DNA of 20,935 nucleotides, taken from a virus. Below, one piece after another: positions 7,716-14,424 of the stretch. Under the pieces are notes generated by a model. It was not told where the DNA came from. It worked only from the letters and a program-made list of their open reading frames with translations, and ran no database searches. The position numbers were made by a program, and so were the translations under genes. Each line of letters begins with the position of its first letter. Position 1 is the first letter of the stretch. The stretch spans positions 1-20,935 of IMG/VR virus record IMGVR_UViG_3300023180_000487, one strand, 5' to 3'.

Positions 7716-7723
7716 TGTAAATA
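7716..7723 (+). promoter_or_regulatory. Candidate late promoter box TGTAAATA before the gp67-like gene
   Basis: This weaker variant of the late box lies in the 100-base gap before 7771. It shares the 14-base sequence TAAATAATATTATG with the 6691 box. The upstream part of the gap (about 7671-7715) is almost pure A/T, with opposing A and T runs that could form an A-U hairpin, but I cannot call it a terminator with confidence. Confidence 0.4.
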
Positions 7724-7728
7724 ATATT

Positions 7729-7761
7729 ATGACAGCCTTACCATTTGGTAAAAAATTATAG
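7729..7761 (+). CDS. Possible 10-codon leader peptide MTALPFGKKL
   Basis: An ATG at the predicted start point of the 7716 promoter opens a 10-codon frame whose TAG overlaps the TAGGAG ribosome binding site of the gp67-like gene. No Shine-Dalgarno sequence precedes it, so it would be read from a leaderless message or not at all. It could be chance. Confidence 0.2.
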   Translation: MTALPFGKKL

Positions 7762-7770
7762 GAGAAAATA

Positions 7771-8898
7771 ATGGCGCAAAGAAAAACCAAAAAAACTGTT
7801 AAAGAAACAGCAAAAACACCAAGGAAAAAAATTGTTGAATCTAAAGACAAATTTCAACAAATGCTTGAATATTTAGTAAACGAAGACAATGCAAAAGCAG
7901 AAGAATTATTTCATGATATTGTAGTAGAAAAATCAAGACAAATTTATGAAAATATCCTTGCTGAAGAAGTAGATGAGTCAGATGATGAAGAAGTAGATGA
8001 GTCAGATGATGAAGAAGTAGATGAGTCAGATGATGACGAATTAGACGAATCAAAAGAAGATGATGAAGAAGTAGATGAGTCAGATGATGAAGAAGTAGAT
8101 GAGTCAGATGATGAAGAAGTTGACGAAAACTTTAATTTAGATGAATTTGAAGTTGAAGGTGAACCAGAAATGGACATGGATGCAATGGGTGGAGATCCAA
8201 CTGATGACATGGAAATGGATATGGACGACGAAGAAGGCGACATGGATATGGATGCTGACATGGGCGGAGACGAGCCTGTTACACAAGACGACATAAAAGA
8301 TCTAGAAGCAGAATTAGCCGATCTTAAAGCAGAATTTGAAGAACTAATGGCAGATCAAGATATGGGCGACATGGATATGGACGACGAAGAAGGCGACATG
8401 GATATGGACGACGAAGAAGGCGACATGGATATGGACGACGAAGAAGGCGACATGGATATGGACGACGATGAAATGCCAGAAGAAAATTTTAGTTATGAGT
8501 CAAAAGAAAATATGAGTTCAGCTGAATTAATGAGAGAATATGTTAACAAGATTGGCGGAGAGCAATATCATCAATTTGGTAAAATGGGTGATAATGGAGC
8601 GAATTCAAAATCTGTAGTAGCTGGAAAAAATGATATGGGTGGTACAAGTGCTAACATTGTAAGTGGTACTACTGAAAATGGCGTAGAAGCAGGAAAAGGA
8701 AATTTACACGGAAATCCTGTAAGTGACCAAAATCCAAAAGATATGAATACTGGAAATGTAAACGTACCTGGAAATAAAAAAGCTCCAGCTTTAAAGCCAC
8801 AGTCTGCAGGACATGGTGCTGAAAGAAAAAGCAAACCAGAAACTGCTGACAAAAGTGCGGGACCAGTAATTAATGGTGCCCCAAATAGAGCCAAATAA
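7771..8898 (+). CDS. gp67: gp67-like prohead core protein with expanded acidic repeats
   Basis: This 375-residue protein has a basic N-terminus followed by a helix-rich stretch (FQQMLEYLVNEDNAKAEELF, then IVVEKSRQIYENILAEE) and a long acidic region. T4 gp67 has the same plan in only 80 residues: a helical start and an acidic tail. Here the acidic part is built from EEVDESDD repeats (five copies within residues 65-119) and GDMDMDDEE repeats (four copies at residues 199-234). Between them lies a short coiled-coil-like helix. The C-terminal 120 residues are Gly/Asn/Lys-rich and probably disordered. Prohead core proteins are cut by gp21. The gene lies directly before gp21, as in T4, and has a clear TAGGAG binding site 6 bases before the ATG. 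The assignment rests on layout and composition more than on strong identity. Confidence 0.7.
   Translation: MAQRKTKKTVKETAKTPRKKIVESKDKFQQMLEYLVNEDNAKAEELFHDIVVEKSRQIYENILAEEVDESDDEEVDESDDEEVDESDDDELDESKEDDEEVDESDDEEVDESDDEEVDENFNLDEFEVEGEPEMDMDAMGGDPTDDMEMDMDDEEGDMDMDADMGGDEPVTQDDIKDLEAELADLKAEFEELMADQDMGDMDMDDEEGDMDMDDEEGDMDMDDEEGDMDMDDDEMPEENFSYESKENMSSAELMREYVNKIGGEQYHQFGKMGDNGANSKSVVAGKNDMGGTSANIVSGTTENGVEAGKGNLHGNPVSDQNPKDMNTGNVNVPGNKKAPALKPQSAGHGAERKSKPETADKSAGPVINGAPNRAK
7963..8127 (+). repeat. 24-bp tandem coding repeat (EEVDESDD)
   Basis: The unit GAAGAAGTAGATGAGTCAGATGAT occurs three times in a row (7963-8034). A degenerate 30-base copy follows, then two more perfect copies (8065-8112) and a partial one. 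The identity is at the DNA level, which points to recent expansion by slippage or unequal recombination. Confidence 0.9.
8365..8472 (+). repeat. 27-bp tandem coding repeat (GDMDMDDEE)
   Basis: Four head-to-tail 27-base units start with GGCGACATGGATATGGACGA. The first three are identical and the last diverges only at its 3' end. A partial relative occurs at about 8206-8250. All are in frame within the gp67-like gene. Confidence 0.9.
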
Positions 8899-8907
8899 GG
8901 AACAGAA

Positions 8908-9531
8908 ATGGATTTACTTAGAGAGCACTTAACCTTTGATCAGGCCCAAGTTATCGTTGAGAATGCTAACGAAGGAAAAGATTTGTATATGAAAGGAATT
9001 TGTATACAAGGAGGAGTTCGTAATGCCAATCAGCGTGTTTATCCTGTAAACGAAATTGGCAGGGCTGTCAAAACTCTCAGCGAGCAAATACAAGGTGGAT
9101 ACAGTGTTCTCGGCGAAGTAGATCATCCAGAAGGCCTTACTGTAAATTTGGACCGAGTCAGCCATATGATAACTGAAGTATGGATGGACGGTCCAAATGG
9201 CTACGGAAAAATGAAAATCCTTCCAACGCCTATGGGGCAACTGGTTAGAACAATGCTAGAAAATGGTGTAAAATTAGGTGTATCTAGCAGAGGATCCGGC
9301 AATGTTTCAGAAGACGGAAATGGACATGTAAGCGATTTTGAAATCATTACAGTTGATGTAGTAGCTCAGCCTAGCGCACCTGGAGCTTATCCTACACCAA
9401 TTTACGAACATCTTATGAATACACGAGGTGGTTACAAGGCATACAAATTAGCACAGGCAACAAAAAACGACGTAAAGGCACAAAAATATCTTAAAGAATC
9501 GTTGATCAATATGATCAATCGACTCCAATAA
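8908..9531 (+). CDS. gp21: Prohead core protease gp21
   Basis: This 207-residue protein matches the T4 gp21 prohead protease (a serine protease of the assemblin-like fold). The likely catalytic residues lie in EVDHPEG (His73) and GVSSRGSG (Ser126/127), and the third conserved block is TVDVVAQPSAPGA (Asp150). The enzyme is activated inside the completed prohead, degrades core and scaffold proteins, and trims gp23 after L/I-x-E sequences. It is followed by gp22 after 13 bases, the usual T4 order. The start has AAGGAA 7 bases upstream. Its length is close to T4 gp21 (212 residues). Confidence 0.95.
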   Translation: MDLLREHLTFDQAQVIVENANEGKDLYMKGICIQGGVRNANQRVYPVNEIGRAVKTLSEQIQGGYSVLGEVDHPEGLTVNLDRVSHMITEVWMDGPNGYGKMKILPTPMGQLVRTMLENGVKLGVSSRGSGNVSEDGNGHVSDFEIITVDVVAQPSAPGAYPTPIYEHLMNTRGGYKAYKLAQATKNDVKAQKYLKESLINMINRLQ

Positions 9532-9544
9532 TAGGAGAATAATA

Positions 9545-10633
9545 ATGTTGGATGCACTAAACACACTTTTTGAGAATAATGTACTTTCTGAAGATGTGCG
9601 CCAAGAGATTGAAGAAGCATGGAATGCGAAGATAAAAGAAAATCGTCTTCAAGTTACATCGCAACTAAGAGAAGAATTTGCACAAAAATACGAGCATGAT
9701 AAAAGTATTATGGTTGAAGCAGTTGATAAGATGGTAAGCGAAAAACTAGAAGCTGAGATGGTAGAATTAGCTGAAGATCGCAAACAACTTATCGAAGCAA
9801 AAGCCAAGTATACAATTGCTATGAAAGAAAATGCAGATTTACTTAGACATTTTGTATCTCAATCTTTAGTTAAAGAAGTTAAAGAGTTACATGACGATCA
9901 AAAATCAATGGCAACAAAATTCAGAATGCTAGAAGAATTTATTGTTGATAGTCTTGCAAAAGAAATTGCAGAATTCCAAACTGACAAGCAAGATTTAGCA
10001 ACTACAAAAGTTAAGCTTGTAAAAGAAGCTAAATCTAAATTTGGTTTAATTAAAACTAGATTCTTAGAGGAAAGTAGCAAGAAGATGACTAATTTGATTG
10101 AAAAAGTTCTTACCAAAGAAATTACTCAGTTGAAAGAAGACATTGATTCTGCAAGAAAGCATGACTTTGGAAGAAAAATCTTTGAAGCTTTCGCTACTGA
10201 ATACAACAGCAGTTACTTAAATAAAAAATCTGAATCAGCAAAATTGTTAAAAATTCTTAACATTAAGGACAAACAACTTGCTGAAGCTAAGAAAGTAATT
10301 GCAGGACAAAAAACGGTAGTTAGCAAAAAAGACACACAAATAAAACAATTAGCTGAATCTGCTAAAAGACAACAAATTATATCTGAACTTATAGATCCTT
10401 TAAACAAATCACAGAAAGAAATTATGATGGATTTGTTAGAAAGTGTTCAAACAGATAGACTAAAAACATCTTTTGACAGATATTTACCAACAGTAATTGA
10501 TAATAAAAAACCACAACAAAAGGCAATTATTACAGAAGGCAAAGAAATCACAGGCAACAAAAAAGAAGACATAAAAAAATCAGGTGCAAGGGATAATGTC
10601 ATCGACATTCGCAGACTTGCAGGACTTAATTAA
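9545..10633 (+). CDS. gp22: Prohead scaffold protein gp22
   Basis: This 362-residue protein is almost wholly helical and highly charged, with long coiled-coil stretches from about residue 20 to 290 and a short basic end (NVIDIRRLAGLN). It sits between protease and capsid genes, the place of T4 gp22, the main core protein around which gp23 assembles and which is later broken down by gp21. Several L-x-E tripeptides suitable for gp21 cutting are present. It is longer than T4 gp22 (269 residues). AGGAG lies 7 bases before the ATG. The stop TAA overlaps the ribosome binding site of gp23. Confidence 0.9.
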   Translation: MLDALNTLFENNVLSEDVRQEIEEAWNAKIKENRLQVTSQLREEFAQKYEHDKSIMVEAVDKMVSEKLEAEMVELAEDRKQLIEAKAKYTIAMKENADLLRHFVSQSLVKEVKELHDDQKSMATKFRMLEEFIVDSLAKEIAEFQTDKQDLATTKVKLVKEAKSKFGLIKTRFLEESSKKMTNLIEKVLTKEITQLKEDIDSARKHDFGRKIFEAFATEYNSSYLNKKSESAKLLKILNIKDKQLAEAKKVIAGQKTVVSKKDTQIKQLAESAKRQQIISELIDPLNKSQKEIMMDLLESVQTDRLKTSFDRYLPTVIDNKKPQQKAIITEGKEITGNKKEDIKKSGARDNVIDIRRLAGLN

Positions 10634-10646
10634 GGAGAAAATTAAA

Positions 10647-11828
10647 ATGTCAGAATTATTAGAAAGTCGCTGGCAGGATACTAGAACTGCACTTCTAGAA
10701 GGCCTACAAGGCACTAAAAAAAGCGTTATGGCGACGACTTTAGAAAATACACGAAAGTATTTGATGGAAACAGCTACTGCTGGATCAACATCCGCAGGAA
10801 ATATTGCTACACTTAACAGAGTAATTTTACCAGTAATTAGAAGGGTTATGCCAACTGTTATTGCAAATGAAATCGTTGGTGTACAACCAATGACAGGACC
10901 TGTAGGACAAATTCATACACTTCGTGTACGATATGCCCAAGCTCAAACTGGCACACCACAAAATTCAAGCAATGTTGCAGCCGGTGACGAAGCATTCAGT
11001 CCTTATTTTATTGCACAAGCTTATTCAGGTAATGCATCAACAGCAAAAGCTGCAAACACAGCAGTTCTTGAAGCACAGCCTGGCAACAAGATGTCAATTC
11101 AAATCTTGAAGCAAACTGTAGAAGCAAAAACCAGAAAGCTAAGTGCAAGATGGACTTTTGAAGCTGCTCAAGATGCTCAATCAATGCACGGAATTGATGT
11201 AGAAGCTGAAATTATGGCAGCACTTGCTCAAGAAATTACAGCTGAGATTGATCAAGAAGTGTTAACCAGTTTGCGAAGTTTAGCTGGAGCAGCTACAGAA
11301 ACCTTCAACCAAGCTGCAGTATCAGGAACAGCTACGTTTGTAGGTGATGAACATGCTGCATTAGCAGTTCAAATTAACAGAGTAGCGAATTTGATTGCAC
11401 AAAGAACACGAAGAGGCGCAGGTAACTGGGCTGTTGTAAGTCCACTTGCATTAACAGTTCTTCAAAGTGCAACAACTTCTGCATTTGCTCGAACAACAGA
11501 AGGTACATTTGAAGCACCTACAAATACAAAATTCGTAGGTACATTGAATAATGCTATGAAAGTATATGTAGATACATATGCTGGTGACGACAAGCCAGTT
11601 CTTATTGGTTATAAAGGATCAAATGAAAGTGATGCTGCGGCATTCTACTGCCCATACATTCCGTTGATGAGCAGCGGAACAGTACTGGACCCAGCTACAT
11701 TTGAGCCAACTGTAAGTTTTATGACAAGATATGGATATGTAGAATTAACAAATACAGCTTCATCTCTTGGTAATGCTGCTGATTATTTAGGATCAGTGGA
11801 AATTGCTTCCGGTGTATCATTTAGCTAA
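10647..11828 (+). CDS. gp23: Major capsid protein gp23
   Basis: This 393-residue protein is clearly gp23. Hallmark stretches include VILPVIRRVMPTVIANEIVG, VQPMTGPVGQIHTLRVRYA, and the later WAVVSPLALTVLQSA. The N-terminal 41 residues would be removed by gp21 at YLME/TATAGS, a fit to the L-x-E rule. I chose ATG 10647 because TAAGGAG lies about 9 bases upstream and the product starts with the typical MSELLESRW. A longer in-frame start at 10584 would lie inside gp22 and has no binding site. It is shorter than T4 gp23 (521 residues), so surface insertions are missing. A strong terminator follows. No separate vertex gene (gp24) is seen in the window. Confidence 0.96.
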   Translation: MSELLESRWQDTRTALLEGLQGTKKSVMATTLENTRKYLMETATAGSTSAGNIATLNRVILPVIRRVMPTVIANEIVGVQPMTGPVGQIHTLRVRYAQAQTGTPQNSSNVAAGDEAFSPYFIAQAYSGNASTAKAANTAVLEAQPGNKMSIQILKQTVEAKTRKLSARWTFEAAQDAQSMHGIDVEAEIMAALAQEITAEIDQEVLTSLRSLAGAATETFNQAAVSGTATFVGDEHAALAVQINRVANLIAQRTRRGAGNWAVVSPLALTVLQSATTSAFARTTEGTFEAPTNTKFVGTLNNAMKVYVDTYAGDDKPVLIGYKGSNESDAAAFYCPYIPLMSSGTVLDPATFEPTVSFMTRYGYVELTNTASSLGNAADYLGSVEIASGVSFS

Positions 11829-11852
11829 TCAATACAGTTAAAAAAATAAATT

Positions 11853-11890
11853 AGGTTCTGTAAATATTATTATTTACAGAACCTTTTTTT
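11853..11890 (+). terminator. Strong intrinsic terminator after gp23
   Basis: The arms AGGTTCTGTAAAT (11853-11865) and ATTTACAGAACCT (11872-11884) are perfect 13-bp complements around a 6-base loop, and T continues to 11890. It ends 24 bases after the gp23 stop and would separate abundant capsid transcription from iscU. Confidence 0.9.
11859..11866 (+). promoter_or_regulatory. Possible late promoter box TGTAAATA inside the terminator
   Basis: The same TGTAAATA variant as at 7716 occurs in the left arm, and by symmetry also on the other strand in the right arm. It could drive iscU, but the match may simply reflect the hairpin sequence. Confidence 0.2.
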
Positions 11891-11904
11891 ATGGAGAAAA
11901 AACC

Positions 11905-12291
11905 ATGGCTTACACAGATGCAGTATTAGAACATTATAATAATCCTAAAAATGTTGGCAGTTTAGACAAATCAGCAGCAGATGTTGGTACAGGACTCGTT
12001 GGTGCACCGGAATGCGGTGACGTTATGAAACTACAAATTCGTGTAGAAAATGATAGAATTGTTGATGCTAAGTTCAAGACGTTTGGGTGCGGATCGGCTA
12101 TTGCAAGTAGCAGTTTAGCAACAGAATGGGTAAAGGGCAAGACAATAAATGAAGCTTTTGAAATTAAAAATACAGAAATAGTAGAAGAATTAGCACTACC
12201 TCCAGTAAAAATCCATTGTTCAGTTTTAGCAGAAGATGCAATAAAAGCAGCAATAAAAGATTACAGGAGTAAGCAATGCACAGAGAATTAG
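11905..12291 (+). CDS. iscU: IscU iron-sulphur cluster scaffold (phage-borne)
   Basis: This 128-residue protein is a full-length IscU, the same length as E. coli IscU. All key residues are present: Cys37 and Asp39 in GAPECGDVMKLQI, Cys62 in KTFGCGSAIASSS, and His104-Cys105 in LPPVKIHC. LPPVK is the HscA chaperone recognition motif. IscU receives sulphur from IscS, builds [2Fe-2S] clusters, and passes them on. No iscS, hscA/B or fdx is present, so it would have to work with host partners, and HscA binding is plausible from LPPVK. It sits in the late region after the gp23 terminator, with TATGGAGAAAAAACC before the ATG. It is closest in appearance to proteobacterial IscU, which suggests acquisition from such a host. 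Codon use is as AT-rich as its neighbours. Confidence 0.95.
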   Translation: MAYTDAVLEHYNNPKNVGSLDKSAADVGTGLVGAPECGDVMKLQIRVENDRIVDAKFKTFGCGSAIASSSLATEWVKGKTINEAFEIKNTEIVEELALPPVKIHCSVLAEDAIKAAIKDYRSKQCTEN

Positions 12292-12404
12292 AAACCCAAG
12301 ACGAAAATGAACAAATAGGTTTAACTAATTATCGCTTTAAAGATTTGCCAAACTGGGCAAAAAAAGCATGGTTAGAACAAAAACAAAACAAGCCTAAAAC
12401 TTGA
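12276..12404 (+). CDS. Small 42-residue gene overlapping the end of iscU
   Basis: The ATG at 12276 lies 16 bases before the end of iscU in another frame and is preceded by CAGGAG at the right distance. The frame ends at TGA 12402-12404. The product is polar and charged, with the middle YRFKDLPNWAKKAWLEQKQ, probably one amphipathic helix with two Trp residues. I do not recognise a family. The overlap and the good binding site suggest coupled translation with IscU and possibly a related role, which is an inference. Its stop codon overlaps the next late promoter box. Confidence 0.65.
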   Translation: MHRELETQDENEQIGLTNYRFKDLPNWAKKAWLEQKQNKPKT

Positions 12405-12410
12405 TAAATA
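12403..12410 (+). promoter_or_regulatory. Late promoter box GATAAATA before the structured leader
   Basis: The box overlaps the stop of the 42-residue gene. By T4 geometry, transcription would start near 12416 and include almost all of the GC-rich leader before the ATG at 12504. Confidence 0.55.
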
Positions 12411-12500
12411 CTTTGTACGATAGTGTGCCACACAGGTGGACTTATGCTGTCCCCACAGCGTACCGGCTAGAACCCGGATCGGACTTCTAATAAGGAGAAA
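12411..12500 (+). ncRNA. GC-rich structured 5' leader, unassigned RNA element
   Basis: This gap of about 90 bases has roughly 54% G+C over 12411-12490, while the flanking genes are very AT-rich. Possible helices are GTACG 12415-12419 with CGTAC 12459-12463; TGTG with CACA around 12424-12434; GGAC 12438-12441 with GTCC 12449-12452, or instead CTGT with ACAG around 12447-12458; and CCGG 12463-12466 with CCGG 12474-12477. Some of these exclude each other, as in a switch or pseudoknot. It ends at the TAAGGAG binding site of the next gene. I cannot match it to a known riboswitch family. No protein frame of useful length crosses it. Confidence 0.5.
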
Positions 12501-12503
12501 AAA

Positions 12504-12980
12504 ATGGGAAGACCAATTAACAAAAAATTCTTTGGTACACCGACAGCTGGTGGAAAAGAAATAAAAGTAAGATATTATAACGGAACAGCAGATACATCAG
12601 GTTGGATAGTAAAACAACTTGGATCTAAAAAATTTAAAGTTACCAATGCCGCAAATGAAGAAAAAATTGCTATTTTAACGCCTAAACCTAGTGCATTTAC
12701 AATGCACCAAGTTACAGTCAATGGTGTTACAACAAATCATCCTACATTTGTTGAAATGGGTATTTTAGTGCAATTAGATTCAACTGTGCTTAATACTCCA
12801 GGCGCAGTGCATCCAGTTGAAAAAATAGCTGGTAGAAAAATTACAGCAGCTGGTGTTACACAACGCTGGAATTTCGAAGCAAATACACTTGACCCTGCAA
12901 CAGAAGATGGTGCAGTACAGATGGAAGAAGCTGGCGATGATGCTGCAGGTACTAACGCAGACGATTTCACAGCCCCTTAA
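12504..12980 (+). CDS. Small structural-type protein (158 residues)
   Basis: The protein starts MGRPINKKFFG and is rich in beta-strand-forming residues (ITAAGVTQRWNFEANTL), with an acidic C-terminal tail of about 30 residues (AGDDAAGTNADDFTAP at the end). Proteins starting in this way occur in the structural regions of marine T4-like phages, but I cannot name a function. A head decoration or minor virion protein is the best inference from position after gp23 and before the fibre genes. A strong TAAGGAG lies 8-9 bases before the ATG, and the gene is preceded by an unusual structured leader that may control it. Confidence 0.8.
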   Translation: MGRPINKKFFGTPTAGGKEIKVRYYNGTADTSGWIVKQLGSKKFKVTNAANEEKIAILTPKPSAFTMHQVTVNGVTTNHPTFVEMGILVQLDSTVLNTPGAVHPVEKIAGRKITAAGVTQRWNFEANTLDPATEDGAVQMEEAGDDAAGTNADDFTAP

Positions 12981-12986
12981 TTTAAT

Positions 12987-13007
12987 AAGGAGGGTCACTC
13001 CCTCCTT
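12987..13007 (+). terminator. Stem-loop AAGGAGGG/CCCTCCTT between two structural genes
   Basis: A perfect 8-bp stem with loop TCACT follows the 158-residue gene. It lacks a T-run, so it may be a weak terminator, an mRNA end-stabiliser or a translational element. The left arm is a strong Shine-Dalgarno sequence, but it is 27 bases from the next ATG and would be paired. The next gene has its own AGGAT at 13011. Confidence 0.5.
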
Positions 13008-13021
13008 TATAGGATAAAAAA

Positions 13022-14071
13022 ATGTCAAAAATTGTTAATGTAGAAAATGGTGGATACTCTTTAAGAGTACAACCTGGACAAGATATTATCTTAGATACAA
13101 CAAGAGGCACAGCTCAAAGTGGTAATGTTGTAGTAAAAGGAAATTTAGAAGTAGGTGGTAGTACTTTTAATATTACATCTACCGATGTAAATCTAATAGA
13201 TAATGTAATTACTGTAAATTATGATCCTGACAATGCAGCTATCAATGGTATTCCAGCAAGCAAAAATTATGTAGCTGGATTAACTGTTGCTAGAGGTACA
13301 GCACCTGAAGGAAGATTTTGGTGGAACGATCAAACTATGGTAACAATGAACGGATTGAATTTACAAGGTGCATTTGAATTTACTAGACAAGATCTTGGAT
13401 ATACTCCTGTTGTAATAAAAAGTATACATTCTCAAGGAACGCTTTATCTTAATACCGGTAACGGAGCAATTTCAGTTCAAGATAGCAATTCATACGAAGA
13501 TAATGTCTACAATTACAATCAAGATAAGACTGCAATAGTAGAAGCCTATAATGAAGATACAGGAGAAACTACAACTTATAAACATCCAGATCTTATACCT
13601 AATGCAAAAGGTGTAGCAGATTTTGTAGAATACGTATTAGCAGCACAAGGAACAAATTTAATATCAGATGTAGATACTAACATTGAAGCTAGAGATTTTA
13701 GCACAACAGGATCTGTAAGTGATATAACTTTTGTTGTAGATGGAACAGAAGTTATGAATGCTAGTTTAACTGCAGTAACTATAAACGATGTTGTAATATC
13801 TAATAACACAATAAAATCACAAACAGAAACTGATCTAATTTTAAGTTCTCCAGGTGATTCATCGGTGAGAATAGATGATAGCTTAATAATTAACGAAACA
13901 CCGGGGGAAAACACTAATTCAACAGACCCACTTGCTCCAAATGAAGGTATTAAATTATATAGTAAAACCGAAGACATCGGTAAAACAGGTTTATTTTTTG
14001 TTAATAAAGATAACAACAGAGATGAAATAGTTAGCAAAAATCGTGCCTTATTGTTTGGTATGTTATTTTAA
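13022..14071 (+). CDS. Fibre/appendage-type structural protein (349 residues)
   Basis: Residues 30-100 form a beta-rich block (VVVKGNLEVGGSTFNI, NLIDNVITVNYDPDNA, then GLTVARGTAPEGRFWWND), a pattern seen in structural and tail-fibre proteins of cyanophages and pelagiphages. A second module near the C-terminus (ITFVVDGTEVMNASLTAVTI) resembles repeats in the 415-residue fibre gene further on. It is probably a virion fibre or baseplate appendage subunit; the exact part is unknown. No signal peptide or membrane segment was seen. The start is supported by AGGAT seven bases upstream, and the next gene begins 11 bases after the stop. Confidence 0.8.
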   Translation: MSKIVNVENGGYSLRVQPGQDIILDTTRGTAQSGNVVVKGNLEVGGSTFNITSTDVNLIDNVITVNYDPDNAAINGIPASKNYVAGLTVARGTAPEGRFWWNDQTMVTMNGLNLQGAFEFTRQDLGYTPVVIKSIHSQGTLYLNTGNGAISVQDSNSYEDNVYNYNQDKTAIVEAYNEDTGETTTYKHPDLIPNAKGVADFVEYVLAAQGTNLISDVDTNIEARDFSTTGSVSDITFVVDGTEVMNASLTAVTINDVVISNNTIKSQTETDLILSSPGDSSVRIDDSLIINETPGENTNSTDPLAPNEGIKLYSKTEDIGKTGLFFVNKDNNRDEIVSKNRALLFGMLF

Positions 14072-14082
14072 AAAGGATATAT

Positions 14083-14424
14083 ATGGCAATTAAAAATTTA
14101 GAGTTAGATACAACGGCAACTTATGTATTTGATTCTGTAACAGGAGCACCATCAAATACTGCGATAACTACTATTATTGTTTGTAATAATAGTGCAACTG
14201 TTACAGCTATGTTTGATTTACATTTTGTTGAGCAAGGCGTACCTTACGATAATGACAAAACGAGAGTAATTAACAATCTAGAACTTGAACCAAAAGAAAC
14301 ATTTAGTTTTGATAGTGAAAGAGTTGTTTTATCACAAGGTGATAATATTTATTTTATGGCAGATGTTGTTAATCCTGGAGATACGCCTAATCTATCTGCA
14401 ACGATAAGCTATTTGGAAGTATAA
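14083..14424 (+). CDS. Small beta-sandwich-like structural protein (113 residues)
   Basis: This short protein is made of alternating beta-type stretches (TAITTIIVCNNSATVTAMFD, LEPKETFSFDSERVVLSQGD, and TISYLEV at the end). The layout looks like a single Ig- or sandwich-type domain of the sort used as a fibre adaptor. I do not recognise a named family. AAAGGA lies 7 bases before the ATG. Its TAA overlaps the ATG of the next gene by one base (TAATG), so the two are translationally coupled and probably interact. Confidence 0.75.
   Translation: MAIKNLELDTTATYVFDSVTGAPSNTAITTIIVCNNSATVTAMFDLHFVEQGVPYDNDKTRVINNLELEPKETFSFDSERVVLSQGDNIYFMADVVNPGDTPNLSATISYLEV

Noticed and set aside
7944-8294. Ser/Thr-rich open frame on the minus strand across the repeats
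   Set aside because: It is the antisense image of the GAT/GAA-rich acidic repeats in the gp67-like gene; it has low complexity and no binding site.
7963-8472. Regular repeats considered as a CRISPR array
   Set aside because: The units are contiguous, in frame, without unique spacers, and code for acidic repeats.
10584-10646. Longer N-terminal extension of gp23
   Set aside because: It overlaps gp22, has no binding site, and the ATG at 10647 has TAAGGAG and the family-typical N-terminus.
12415-12495. The GC-rich leader considered as a tRNA gene on either strand
   Set aside because: CCGGGTTCTAGCCGG on the minus strand looks a little like a T-arm, but no matching acceptor, D-arm or anticodon arm can be fitted.
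13576-14037. Minus-strand open frame of 153 codons
   Set aside because: It is a shadow of the 349-residue structural gene, whose start signal, composition and module pattern are convincing.
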